Part shown: positions 10,612-19,097 of the stretch, piece after piece | How the letters are laid out: the number at the start of each line of letters is the position of its first letter | Numbering within the stretch: the stretch's first letter is position 1 | Assembly (NCBI GenBank): GCA_007125845.1 | Contig: SLCK01000090.1 | Location: 1 to 55,532, forward strand | Origin: Gemmatimonadota bacterium | GTDB taxonomy: Bacteria > Gemmatimonadota > Gemmatimonadetes > Longimicrobiales > Gaopeijiaceae | Direction: 5' to 3' | DNA length: 55,532 bases | Notes under the pieces: generated by a model | Database searches by the model: none | Seen by the model: only the letters and a program-made list of their open reading frames with translations | Told to the model about the DNA's origin: nothing | Program-made: the position numbers and the translations under genes

Positions 10612-12093
10612 ATGCGCTTCGCCAGATCCTTGCCGCTCTTCCTCGTCGTCGTGGCCGTCGCTCTCTCCGGTTGCGGGGATCGTGGCCTCGGCCCCGACTC
10701 GGTGGCCCGGGCCGGCGACCTCGTGCTGGGTGTGGAGGAAACGGCCGGGATGATCGCGCCCGTCGGCCAGATCCCCCCCGATCCGGAGGTCGTCGAGGCG
10801 GTCACCGACTTCTGGATCGAGTACACCCTCCTCGCGTATGCCGTGAACCGCGAGGGAGAGCTGGACCGACTCGATCTCGCCCCCCTGCTGGAGCAGGAGG
10901 AAATGCAGCTCATGATCTCGGCCCTCCGGGAGCAAGTCGTTCGTCCGGACTCGGTGGTTTCGGACGACGAGATTCGCCGGGCTTTCGAAGAGGAGCGGAT
11001 GGGCGAGCAGGTCAGAGCCCGCCACATCCTCCTCTTCTTTCCCGAAGGCGCGACGCCGGCGCAGACCGACTCCGTTCGGACGCTCGCGGTAGAGCTCCGG
11101 GAGAGGGCCCTGGCCGGGGAGAGCTTCGCGGCCCTGGCGGAAGAGTACTCGGAAGACCTCGGCTCGGCCGCCGAGGGCGGTGACCTCGGATTCTTCTCGC
11201 GCGGAGACCTCGTGCCCAGCTTCGAAGACGTCGCCTTCGACCTGGAGACCGGAGAGGTGAGCGAAGTGGTCGAGACCGACTTCGGGCTGCACGTGATCCT
11301 CCTCGAGGAGCGGCGGAGCCCGGAGTTCGAGCAGGTCCAGGGAGGACTGCGGGTGGAGATTCAGCGGGAGAGAATCGCACGCGCCGAGTCCATATACATC
11401 GCCAACCTGGAGGGCCCGGCCGACGTGCAGATTGCCGAGGACGCCGAACGCATCCTCCGGGAGATTGCCGGCGATCCGGAGCAGCGCCTTGGTCGGCGGG
11501 CGGCAGACCGTCCACTCACCACGTTCGAGGGAGGGAGCCTCACCGCTGGGGAGTTCCAGGAGTTCGTGCTCAACCAACCCACTCAGGTCCGTCAACAAAT
11601 CGCCACGGTCCCCTCGGACCAGGTCGAGGAGCTGCTCCGAACGCTAACGCGCGACGAGCTCCTGCTCCGGGACGCCCGGGAGCGGGGAATCACGGTGGAT
11701 CCGTCCCAGCTCGATGAGATCGAGGGAGCGATGCGCCAGGAATACTTGCGGATCGCCCAGTTTCTCGAGCTGTCGGACCTCCAGCCCGGGGAGGGAGAGA
11801 GCCTGGACGAGACGATCGACCGGGTGGTGAAGGACCTCATGGTCCGCCTGGTCCGGGGCGAGCGGGATCTGGCCCCACTTGGCTCGCTGGCGATTCCCCT
11901 CCGAAACCTCTACGCGGCGGAGACGTCCCGCAGTGGTCTCGAGACCACTGCGGCACGGATCCTCGAGCTCCGAAGGGAAGAAGGCGTCGGAGACTTGTTC
12001 GGCCCGCCCGGGGGACAGGCGCCCCCTCCGGGCCTGGACGCCCCCGGTGACGAGCCCCTCGTTCCGGAGGACGATTCGCCGGTCCTGCCCTAG
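10612..12093 (+). CDS. Parvulin-type peptidyl-prolyl isomerase lipoprotein
   Basis: This 493-residue protein has a lipoprotein signal with the lipobox L-S-G-C at Cys21, so it should be anchored in the periplasmic face of a membrane. A single rotamase (PpiC/parvulin) domain spans about 135-235, opening with RARHILLFF and containing [10 protein letters not shown] and a closing [11 protein letters not shown]. An N-terminal helical part and a long, largely helical C-terminal region with a proline-rich end ([10 protein letters not shown]) resemble PrsA/SurA chaperones. The role is folding or chaperoning of exported proteins. The surA gene follows after about 105 bases, making a two-chaperone cluster. 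I see no signs of truncation. The exact client range is unknown. Confidence 0.85.
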   Translation: MRFARSLPLFLVVVAVALSGCGDRGLGPDSVARAGDLVLGVEETAGMIAPVGQIPPDPEVVEAVTDFWIEYTLLAYAVNREGELDRLDLAPLLEQEEMQLMISALREQVVRPDSVVSDDEIRRAFEEERMGEQVRARHILLFFPEGATPAQTDSVRTLAVELRERALAGESFAALAEEYSEDLGSAAEGGDLGFFSRGDLVPSFEDVAFDLETGEVSEVVETDFGLHVILLEERRSPEFEQVQGGLRVEIQRERIARAESIYIANLEGPADVQIAEDAERILREIAGDPEQRLGRRAADRPLTTFEGGSLTAGEFQEFVLNQPTQVRQQIATVPSDQVEELLRTLTRDELLLRDARERGITVDPSQLDEIEGAMRQEYLRIAQFLELSDLQPGEGESLDETIDRVVKDLMVRLVRGERDLAPLGSLAIPLRNLYAAETSRSGLETTAARILELRREEGVGDLFGPPGGQAPPPGLDAPGDEPLVPEDDSPVLP

Positions 12094-12198
12094 GAGGTGG
12101 AACGGTGCTCGGATTCGGGAACCCGTCCTTCCATCCAGGTTACGAAGGCGTAGTCGCTAGAGTGTCTCGTCCAACGACCCACAAGCCTGGAAATCCGT

Positions 12199-13524
12199 AT
12201 GCGGCCTCTGATCCAGCTTTGCCTCCTTGTCGCCTTTGCGAGCGGTTCCGGTCTCCTGGCCCAGCAGACCGGGACACCCCTGGTCGCCGGCGAGGAACGG
12301 GTCGACGGTGTCGTCGCGGTGGTCGGGGACTCCGCGATCTTCTACTCGGAGATCCAGGAGCATCTCCTCAGGCTCCAGGCGTCGGGGACCCCAATCCCCC
12401 AGAACCCGCAGGAGCTCCAACAATTCGAGAGGGAGGTTCTCGACGACCTGATCTCCCAGACGCTCATCTTGAAGGCCGCCCAGGACGACACCCTCGTCAC
12501 CGTTCCCGACGAGCGGGTGGATGCCACTCTCCAGGACGCCTGGGGCGATCAGGTGCAGAGATTCGGCAGCGAGGAGGGGCTTCGGGCCGCGCTCGAGGAC
12601 GCGGGCCTGACGGCATCGCAGTACCGGGCGGAGATGCGGGAAGACATCCGGCGATCGCTCCTCCTTCAGAGCTACGTCCAGCGTGAACGGCAGCAAGGGA
12701 GAGGGGTTGCGGTGGAGGAGGAGGAAATCCGCGCCTTCTACGAGCGGGAACGAGAATCATTGGGCACCCGCCCCGCAACGCTCACGATGGAGCAGGTGAT
12801 CCTCCTCCCCCAACCCTCCGATTCCGCTCGAGCCGCAGCCCACGATGAGGCGGAGCGCATCCTCCAGCTGTTGCGCGACGGAGAGAATTTCGCGGACCTG
12901 GCCAGGCGTTTCTCGGATGACCCCGGTTCGGCCCAGCAGGGAGGCGAGCTGGGCTGGGTGCGCCGTGGAGTCATGGTGCAGGAATTCGAGGACGCCGCCT
13001 TCCAGCTTTCGCGAGGTCAGACCAGCGGAGTCGTGGAAAGTCCCTTCGGAGCGCACATCATCCGGGTCGAGCGGGTGCGGGGCCCGGAGAGGTTGGTGCA
13101 TCACATCTTGGCGGGAGCGAGCCCCACTGCGGCGGACGCCGAGCGAGCCAGGGAGCGGGCTCAGGAGATCCGAGAAGCGATCGAGGCAGGAGCCTCGATC
13201 CAGGACTTCTCCGACGAAGGGGAGCAGACCGGGATACCCGACTCCCTCACCCTGGCGCAGACCGAGTTGGACCAGTTGCCCAGCGGATATGCGGTCGCCC
13301 TGCGCACCGCACAGCAAGGTGAGGTGGTGGGTCCGATCGAGTTCGAGACGCCCCAGGGGGTTCCGGGCTTCGCGGTGGTACACCTCGTCGACGTTCGGGA
13401 CGAAGGCGAGTTCATGTACGAAGACCTCCGTCCCCAGATCCGACAGATTCTCGAAGATGAGCGGTTCGAGGAGCGCCTCGTCGAGCGACTCAAGTCCCGG
13501 ATCTTCGTCGACGTTCGGTTGTGA
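12199..13524 (+). CDS. surA: Periplasmic chaperone SurA
   Basis: A 441-residue SurA-like protein. A signal peptide with a hydrophobic core (LIQLCLLVAFASGSGLLA) precedes an N-terminal SurA domain beginning VDGVVAVVGDSAIFYSEI, which is the family's opening. Two parvulin modules follow. The first (about 195-290) is well preserved with GGELGWVRRG and FGAHIIRVERV. The second (about 295-410) is divergent. The C-terminal helix segment (YEDLRPQIRQILEDERFEERL) matches the SurA tail that completes the chaperone core. It delivers outer-membrane proteins across the periplasm. It is immediately followed by pdxA, the same neighbour order known in Escherichia coli (surA-pdxA). Confidence 0.9.
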   Translation: MRPLIQLCLLVAFASGSGLLAQQTGTPLVAGEERVDGVVAVVGDSAIFYSEIQEHLLRLQASGTPIPQNPQELQQFEREVLDDLISQTLILKAAQDDTLVTVPDERVDATLQDAWGDQVQRFGSEEGLRAALEDAGLTASQYRAEMREDIRRSLLLQSYVQRERQQGRGVAVEEEEIRAFYERERESLGTRPATLTMEQVILLPQPSDSARAAAHDEAERILQLLRDGENFADLARRFSDDPGSAQQGGELGWVRRGVMVQEFEDAAFQLSRGQTSGVVESPFGAHIIRVERVRGPERLVHHILAGASPTAADAERARERAQEIREAIEAGASIQDFSDEGEQTGIPDSLTLAQTELDQLPSGYAVALRTAQQGEVVGPIEFETPQGVPGFAVVHLVDVRDEGEFMYEDLRPQIRQILEDERFEERLVERLKSRIFVDVRL

Positions 13525-13555
13525 CCTTCCAGAACCGCATATCGGTCCGCTGAGG

Positions 13556-14512
13556 GTGCCGATCGCCGTCGATGCGGTGCGGGTCGCGGTCACGCTCGGC
13601 GACCCGCGAGGGATCGGACCGGAAGTCGTCGCCGAAGCAGCAGAGCGGATCCGGGATGAGCATCCGAAAATCGAACCGATCCTGCTGGGGTCGAACGACG
13701 ACGTGGCCTCCCTTGCGCATCGATTCCGGGTCGAGGCGGTCGGCGAATTCTCTGGTTCCCTGACGTCCGCGGGCGAACTCTCCCTCGCCGCCCTCCGAAG
13801 AGGGGTCGAGATGGCCTTGGCCGGGGAGGTGTCGGCCCTCGTGACCGGACCCGTCCACAAGCCCGCCCTGCACGCCGCCGGCGTGCAGGCGCCCGGCCAG
13901 ACCGAGCTGCTCCAGGAATTGACCGGCGCCCGCACCGTGGGCATGCTCATGGCCGCCGAGTCGACCCGGACCGGCGTCCCCCTCCGGATCCTGCTCGCGA
14001 CCACTCACTTGCCCCTCCGGGAGGTGCCTGCCGCCGTCACCGATGCCCTCCTCGACGAGCAGACGTCCCTCCTCGACGAGCAGCTTCGTCTCCGCTGGGG
14101 CATGGACCGACCCCGGATCGCCCTCTGCGCTCTCAACCCGCACGCCTCGGATTCCGGCCTCTTCGGAGACGAAGAGGAGAGGGTGTTCGCGCCGGCGGTG
14201 GAGCGGATGCAGGAGCGCGGCCTGGACGTCACCGGTCCCCTCCCGGCGGACACGGTGTTCCTGCTCGCGCTGGAGGGAACGGTGGACGCGGTGGTGGTCC
14301 CCTACCACGACGTCGGAATGGCGGTCTTCAAGACCCTCGCATTCGGTCGCGGCGTGAACGTGACGCTCGGCCTCCCTTTCGTGCGAACCTCTCCCGATCA
14401 CGGGACGGCATTCGACCTGGTGGGCACCGGGCGGGCCGATGCGACGTCGACCCTCGAGGCCCTTCGCCTGGCCGGACGGCTTTGTCGATCGCGACCCGAC
14501 CCCACGCTTTGA
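13556..14512 (+). CDS. pdxA: 4-hydroxythreonine-4-phosphate dehydrogenase PdxA
   Basis: PdxA oxidises 4-phosphohydroxy-L-threonine in the DXP-dependent pyridoxal phosphate pathway. The protein is 318 residues from GTG 13556; a second GTG at 13577 would also give a normal N terminus (VRVAVTLGDPRGIGPEV). Diagnostic segments are VTGPVHKPALHAAG, the metal histidines in ATTHLPLRE, LNPHASDSG and PYHDVGM, and GVNVTLGLPFVRTSPDHGTA. The usual glutamine after Y-H-D is valine here, while the metal ligands are kept. It lies 31 bases after surA. Its stop codon sits inside a probable promoter for ftsE. Confidence 0.93.
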   Translation: MPIAVDAVRVAVTLGDPRGIGPEVVAEAAERIRDEHPKIEPILLGSNDDVASLAHRFRVEAVGEFSGSLTSAGELSLAALRRGVEMALAGEVSALVTGPVHKPALHAAGVQAPGQTELLQELTGARTVGMLMAAESTRTGVPLRILLATTHLPLREVPAAVTDALLDEQTSLLDEQLRLRWGMDRPRIALCALNPHASDSGLFGDEEERVFAPAVERMQERGLDVTGPLPADTVFLLALEGTVDAVVVPYHDVGMAVFKTLAFGRGVNVTLGLPFVRTSPDHGTAFDLVGTGRADATSTLEALRLAGRLCRSRPDPTL

Positions 14513-14538
14513 CACTCGCCGACCGCCTGGAATATCTT
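14509..14538 (+). promoter_or_regulatory. Probable sigma-70 promoter for ftsE-ftsX
   Basis: A perfect -35 box TTGACA at 14509-14514 is followed after 18 bases by TATCTT at 14533-14538 (4 of 6 to the -10 consensus). The -35 overlaps the pdxA stop codon (TGA at 14510-14512). The expected start point, about 14545, would leave a leader of about 50 bases before the ftsE GTG at 14595. It would separate the ftsEX-envC-holB-moaC transcript from the surA-pdxA one. Confidence 0.55.
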
Positions 14539-14594
14539 CCCGCTATTCAGGCCATCGACACTCTCGACACCCCCCTCGGACATCCACCTCTCTC

Positions 14595-15281
14595 GTGATC
14601 AAGCTCACGAAGGTGACCAAGGAGTTCCCCCCTCGCGGACGTGCCCTCTCCGAGGTCTCATTCCACCTCCGAAAGGGCGAGTTCGCCTTCCTGACCGGAC
14701 ATTCCGGTTCCGGCAAGACGACGACCCTGCGACTCGTGCACATGGCGGACCGCCCCACCTCCGGAGAAGTGCGAGCTTGCGGCTTCTCGTCGGAGCTCAC
14801 CTCCGACCGGGAGGTCTGGAAGCTGCGCAGACGCGTCGGGTACGTATTCCAGGAGTTCCGGCTCCTTCCCGGGCGGACGGCCACCGAAAACGTGGCGTTC
14901 GCGCTGGAGGTGACCGGGGCGCCTCGCAGGGACATTCTCTCGCGCACCCACCGCCTGCTCGCCCAGGTCGGTCTCTCATCGAGCTCTAGCATGCCCGTGG
15001 ACGAGCTGTCGGGTGGGGAGCGCCAACGGGTCGCGATTGCCCGCGCGCTCGTCAACGACCCGCTCGTGGTGCTCGCGGACGAGCCCACGGGGAACCTCGA
15101 CGACCGAGCGACTCGGGGCATCATGGAGCTCTTCCAGGAGCTACACGCCCGCGGCACATCCCTGCTGGTGGCGACGCATGACCTCGAGCTCGTGCGTCGC
15201 CACCCGGAATTCAGGGTCCTGGAGCTCGACGAGGGTAGGCTCGTCTACGATTCCGGCGCAGTCGAGGAAGGCGCGGCCTGA
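14595..15281 (+). CDS. ftsE: Cell-division ATPase FtsE
   Basis: ABC ATPase of 228 residues from GTG 14595, the FtsE half of the FtsEX complex that couples the Z-ring to peptidoglycan cleavage. Walker A is GHSGSGKTT (35-43), the ABC signature is LSGGERQRVAIARAL, Walker B with the D-loop reads LVVLADEPTGNLDD, and the switch histidine is in LLVATHDLEL. The N terminus VIKLTKVTKEFPPRGRAL and the length match FtsE rather than other small ABC ATPases. The open frame extends upstream to 14439, but that part overlaps pdxA and lacks family similarity. The stop overlaps the ftsX ATG by one base (TGATG), a typical translational coupling. Confidence 0.93.
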   Translation: MIKLTKVTKEFPPRGRALSEVSFHLRKGEFAFLTGHSGSGKTTTLRLVHMADRPTSGEVRACGFSSELTSDREVWKLRRRVGYVFQEFRLLPGRTATENVAFALEVTGAPRRDILSRTHRLLAQVGLSSSSSMPVDELSGGERQRVAIARALVNDPLVVLADEPTGNLDDRATRGIMELFQELHARGTSLLVATHDLELVRRHPEFRVLELDEGRLVYDSGAVEEGAA

Positions 15282-16135
15282 TGTACGCCCTCCGGGAAGC
15301 CATTGCGGCCATCCGACGAGCCCCATTGCTCACCATTCTCTCGGCGGCGATGGTGGCCCTAGCGCTCTTCGTGGTGGGCGTGTTCGGGGTCGTCACGTAC
15401 AACCTGCACCAGGCGCTCACACAGATCGAGGAACGTGTCGAAGTCGTGGCCTACGTCCGCGACGACGTTCTGGAGGACCAGGTGCGCGAGCTGGAAGGAG
15501 TGCTCCTCGAGCTCGAGGAGGTCCGAGCGGTTCGCTTCGTGTCGCGGGAGGACGCCTTGCTGACGGCGAGGGAGACCCTGGGGGAGTTCGAAGACTTGTT
15601 TTCGGGACTGCAGGTGAACCCGCTTCCCGCCTCGCTCGAGGTGGAGCTCCAACCCGGCTTTCGAAACCCGGAAGCGGTGGCGCGCGTTGCCGGCTTGGCG
15701 AGGCGTCACCCGAACGTCGAAGATGTGGCCTACGGTGGGGACTGGGTGGATCGTCTGCACCTGCTTCGTCAGGTCGGTGCGATCGGAACCGCGATCCTCG
15801 GGATGGCCTTCAGCCTGGTGGCCGCTCTCATCATTGCAACCGCCGTTCGGATCGCCATCTTCGCCCGCCGAGACGAGATCCAGGTCATGCGCCTCGTCGG
15901 GGCCACCAACGGGTTCATTCGGCGTCCCTTCCTCTTGGAAGGATTCCTGACGGGCATCGCGGGTGGGCTGCTCGCGGCCGGGTTGACCTACTCCGCATAT
16001 CTTGTGGTCTACCGTCTGGTGTTCCCGCTCGATTGGATCCCCATGGAGTGGATTGCGGGAGGTGTGATCGCGGGCGGTGCCTTCGGGTTGCTTGCAAGCG
16101 CCGTCGCTGTACGTCGCTACCTCCGGGAGGTGTGA
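15281..16135 (+). CDS. ftsX: Cell-division membrane protein FtsX
   Basis: A 284-residue four-helix membrane protein. The first helix lies at about 14-40 (PLLTILSAAMVALALFVVGV), followed by a periplasmic domain of about 120 residues with the FtsX pattern VEVVAYVRDDV and RFVSREDALL, then three helices from about 165 to the end. The cytoplasmic loop between helices contains FARRDEIQVMRLVGATNGFIRRPFLLEG, a highly conserved FtsX stretch. In other bacteria the periplasmic domain binds and activates EnvC or PcsB. The next gene, starting 1 base after the stop, encodes an EnvC-like protein, so the complete module is present. Confidence 0.93.
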   Translation: MYALREAIAAIRRAPLLTILSAAMVALALFVVGVFGVVTYNLHQALTQIEERVEVVAYVRDDVLEDQVRELEGVLLELEEVRAVRFVSREDALLTARETLGEFEDLFSGLQVNPLPASLEVELQPGFRNPEAVARVAGLARRHPNVEDVAYGGDWVDRLHLLRQVGAIGTAILGMAFSLVAALIIATAVRIAIFARRDEIQVMRLVGATNGFIRRPFLLEGFLTGIAGGLLAAGLTYSAYLVVYRLVFPLDWIPMEWIAGGVIAGGAFGLLASAVAVRRYLREV

Positions 16136-16136
16136 C

Positions 16137-17399
16137 ATGGCTCGCAGAAACAGGGGCAGCGTCCCAGCGGTGACGGCGGCCCGAGCTCTCGCCGGACTCC
16201 TCGCCCTGGCACTCGTGCCCATCCCGTTGGCGGGCCAGGAGAGGGAACCGGAGCTTCTTCGCGGGATCCAGGATAGCCAGGTGCGCCTGGAGCAGATCCG
16301 GGAGGACCGGGCGCATCTCCAACGCGAGATGGAGCTGCTTCGGGAACGCGTCCGCAGCGCGTCGGGCGAGTTGCGGAACATCGAGATGCAACTGAGCGCC
16401 TCCCGATCCGTACTCGCGGAGATCGACTTTCAGATCGCGGCAATGAACGAGCAGGTCCGACTCGCTACGGGAAGCCTGCTTCGCACCCGGGAGGATCTGA
16501 GGGAGCGCCACGCGGTGCTGAGCCGCAGACTTCGGGACATCTACAAGAGGGGGCCCCTGCACACCGCTGAAGTCCTTCTCGGTGCGGAATCCTTCTCCGA
16601 TCTCCTCAACCGGTATCACTACCTGCAGATGATCGCCACCTACGATCGGACGCTCTTCGAGAGCGTTCGCGGCCTCGAGGAGGAGCTCGTGCGGCATAGC
16701 CGGGAGCTGGAAGCCTCGCTCCGGGAGCTGGAGCGGCTCAGGGCGGCACAGTCGGGCGAGGTGGAGGAGCTCCGCGATGTGGAAGGGGAGCATGCGCGGA
16801 CCCTCGCGCAGCTCCAGACCAGCGCGGAAGGGGGCCCGGACCGGCTCGCGGACGCGGAGGCGGATGAGCGGGTCCTGACCGACCTCGTCACGAGCACCGA
16901 CCGGCGCCGGCTCGAGAACGAGCGTCGGCAGGCTGTCGTGGGGGAGGACGCTCCACGCTTCAGCACCCTCTCGGTGGCCGAGCTCGGATCGCTCGACTGG
17001 CCCGTCGAAGGGGAGCTGGTCTACGGCTTCGGCGTGGACGAGGCGCCCGATGGAATGCTCCTACGAAGGAGCGGCATGGGAATTCGAGTCCCCGCCGGAA
17101 CGCCGGTGAGGGCTGTGCGGCCTGGGATCGTGGCGGTGGCGTCGCCCATCGAGGGGTTCGGCCCTTCGGTGGTGTTGGACCACGGAGCCGGCTACTACAC
17201 GCTCTACCTCCACCTCGAAGAGATCGGCGTCGTGGAAGGACGTGGCGTCGAATCGGGTCAGGTGGTGGGAACCGCCGGTGCCGGCTCGATCGGGGAGGGC
17301 CCCGGAATCGAGTTCCAGCTCCGCGCGCCTGTGGACGGCGCCGTGCCTCAGCCGCTCGACCCCCTGCGCTGGCTGCGCCCCCTCGGGGAAGCCCGATGA
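16137..17399 (+). CDS. EnvC-like murein hydrolase activator with degenerate LytM domain
   Basis: A 420-residue exported protein: signal peptide to about residue 30 (ALVPIPLAGQ), a long coiled coil at about 33-250 rich in E, R, L and Q, and a C-terminal LytM/M23-like domain at about 285-410. The zinc ligands of active M23 enzymes are mostly gone. The H-x(3)-D site reads SGMGIRV and the final H-x-H motif reads GIEFQL; only the histidine of YLHLEE remains. EnvC of E. coli is likewise inactive and activates amidases under FtsEX control, which fits the position directly after ftsX. The ATG at 16137 is 1 base after the ftsX stop, and the end overlaps holB by 4 bases. The amidase target is not in the window. 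Confidence 0.87.
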   Translation: MARRNRGSVPAVTAARALAGLLALALVPIPLAGQEREPELLRGIQDSQVRLEQIREDRAHLQREMELLRERVRSASGELRNIEMQLSASRSVLAEIDFQIAAMNEQVRLATGSLLRTREDLRERHAVLSRRLRDIYKRGPLHTAEVLLGAESFSDLLNRYHYLQMIATYDRTLFESVRGLEEELVRHSRELEASLRELERLRAAQSGEVEELRDVEGEHARTLAQLQTSAEGGPDRLADAEADERVLTDLVTSTDRRRLENERRQAVVGEDAPRFSTLSVAELGSLDWPVEGELVYGFGVDEAPDGMLLRRSGMGIRVPAGTPVRAVRPGIVAVASPIEGFGPSVVLDHGAGYYTLYLHLEEIGVVEGRGVESGQVVGTAGAGSIGEGPGIEFQLRAPVDGAVPQPLDPLRWLRPLGEAR

Positions 17400-18580
17400 G
17401 CCTCCACCCGGTGGAAGGCCACGAAGCCATCCGTGAGGCCCTGGCCCTGGCCCTTCACTCGAACCGGCTCCCTGCGGTCCTCCTGCTCCACGGACCCCAG
17501 GGGGTAGGTAAGCAGAGGCTCGCCCTCTGGCTGGGCCAGCTCCTGGTCTGCACTTCCCCGTCCGGATCCGGTCCCTGTGACGAATGTCGGGAATGCCGGC
17601 TCGCGCTTCGCCTCGAGCATCCGAATCTCCACTGGTACTTCCCGCTTCCCAAGCCGCCTGGAGGGGGACCCAAGGACCGCGAGCGCGAGAGGCTCCAGGA
17701 GGCCCGACACGAGGCGCTGGAAGAGATCCGGCACACGCCCCTTCGGCCCTCCGTCGGCGAGGCGTCCCGAAAGCCGTCGGGTCTACACCTGGGCACGATC
17801 CGCAATCTCCTCCACGAGACGAATCGCAGTGCCTCAGTCCGGGGTCGTCGGCTCTTCGTGGTCGCCGACGCCGAAGAGCTCGTGTCGCAGGAATCCGCCA
17901 CCGAAGCCGCGAATGCGCTTCTCAAGGTGCTCGAGGAGCCTCCGGTCGACACCTGGTTCGTCCTCACTGCGTCGGTGCCCGGCCGTCTCCTGCCCACCAT
18001 CACCTCGCGGACCATGAAGCTGCATGTCTCCCCCCTTCCCCGGGATCGGGTTCTCTCCTTCCTGTCCCGGACGGTCCCCCATCCGGAGTCGGAGGTGCGG
18101 AGAGCCGCAGATCTCTCGGGAGGATCGATCGGCCGGGCGCTGGGGTTTCTGCCCGTGGACGGTGAGGACGGTATCCTCGAAGGAACCCGAAAGGACGCCC
18201 TCCGCCTGCTCCAGGCGGCGCTGGAACCGCGTCCCGGCCTCCGATACACCCGGGCGCTGTCCTTCGGAGCCGCCGGGGGTCGAGGACTTCACGAGCTTCT
18301 GTCCATGCTCGCCAGCTCGCTGAGGGACCTCGCGGTGATCGCGGCCGGCCTCGAGGACCACCTGCTCGACAGGAGCCCGGCGACGGTCGATTGGCTGCGG
18401 CGGACCGCGGAGCGAAGACATCTCCACCCCTTCGCCGTGGCGCGGGCGATCTCCCGGGTCGAGGAGGCCAGGGAACGCGCCGCAGGAAACGTGAATCCTC
18501 AGCTTCTCATGAGCGGCCTCCTCATCGACCTGAACCGTGACCTCCTGGCCCTTCAACGCGAGAGAGCGACCTCCGCATGA
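17396..18580 (+). CDS. holB: DNA polymerase III delta-prime subunit
   Basis: A 394-residue clamp-loader AAA+ protein. It has a P-loop HGPQGVGKQ at about 32-40, a zinc-binding segment with C-x(9)-C-x2-C-x2-C (CTSPSGSGPCDECREC), and the delta-prime stretch EAANALLKVLEEPP followed by a sensor motif TITSRT where most relatives have S-R-C. A helical clamp-loader C-terminal domain follows. The insertion between the zinc segment and the LHLGTIRNLL part contains a charged linker (KDRERERLQEARHEALEE). Its start overlaps the preceding EnvC-like gene by 4 bases (ATGA) and its end overlaps moaC by 4 bases, so translation is likely coupled. Confidence 0.9.
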   Translation: MSLHPVEGHEAIREALALALHSNRLPAVLLLHGPQGVGKQRLALWLGQLLVCTSPSGSGPCDECRECRLALRLEHPNLHWYFPLPKPPGGGPKDRERERLQEARHEALEEIRHTPLRPSVGEASRKPSGLHLGTIRNLLHETNRSASVRGRRLFVVADAEELVSQESATEAANALLKVLEEPPVDTWFVLTASVPGRLLPTITSRTMKLHVSPLPRDRVLSFLSRTVPHPESEVRRAADLSGGSIGRALGFLPVDGEDGILEGTRKDALRLLQAALEPRPGLRYTRALSFGAAGGRGLHELLSMLASSLRDLAVIAAGLEDHLLDRSPATVDWLRRTAERRHLHPFAVARAISRVEEARERAAGNVNPQLLMSGLLIDLNRDLLALQRERATSA

Positions 18581-19086
18581 ATCCGAATCCATCCCCCCAG
18601 AAGAAGCTCACCCACCTGGACGAGTCTGGCCGGCCCCGCATGGTGGACGTGTCCGAAAAGAAGGTCTCCACCCGGTGGGCCGTGGCCGAAGGTTGGATCC
18701 GAACGGCCGAAGAAACCCTCGAGCGCCTAATTGAGGATGGCCCGAAGGGGGAGCCGCTCCGAGTCGCCGAGCTCGCCGGGATCCAGGCCGCCAAGCGGAC
18801 CTCGGACCTGATTCCGCTCTGCCACCTCCTGCCGGCGGTCTCCGCCGGAGTCGAAGCCACTCCCGACCGCGACCTCCCGGGCATCCGGATCCGGGCCGTG
18901 GCCCGGGTGCAGGGGTCCACGGGCGTGGAGATGGAGGCGCTGACGGCCGCGTCGGTGGCGCTCCTCACCCTCTACGACATGGGGAAGGCTCTGGACCGCG
19001 GAATGGAGATCGGCGGCATCCGCCTTCTCGAAAAGGCCGGAGGACGCTCGGGGCTGTGGAGGGTCGAGGACGACGCAGACCCCTGA
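18577..19086 (+). CDS. moaC: Cyclic pyranopterin monophosphate synthase MoaC
   Basis: MoaC converts the MoaA product to cyclic pyranopterin monophosphate in molybdenum cofactor synthesis. The 169-residue protein has the usual length and motifs: LTHLDESGRPRMVDVSEK at the N terminus, LIPLCHLLP (the active-site histidine in L-I-P-x-C-H), and GVEMEALTAASVALLTLYDMGKA, containing the E-M-E pair and the Y-D-M and lysine of the active site. The usual proline after C-H is leucine here. No other moa gene is in the window. It overlaps holB by 4 bases and ends 11 bases before the convergent MltD gene. Confidence 0.95.
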   Translation: MNPNPSPQKKLTHLDESGRPRMVDVSEKKVSTRWAVAEGWIRTAEETLERLIEDGPKGEPLRVAELAGIQAAKRTSDLIPLCHLLPAVSAGVEATPDRDLPGIRIRAVARVQGSTGVEMEALTAASVALLTLYDMGKALDRGMEIGGIRLLEKAGGRSGLWRVEDDADP

Positions 19087-19097
19087 GGTTCTAGAAT

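Noticed and set aside
19087..19097. TTCTAGAA-like palindrome between moaC and the MltD gene
   Set aside because: Very short and in an 11-base convergent gap; such palindromes occur by chance.
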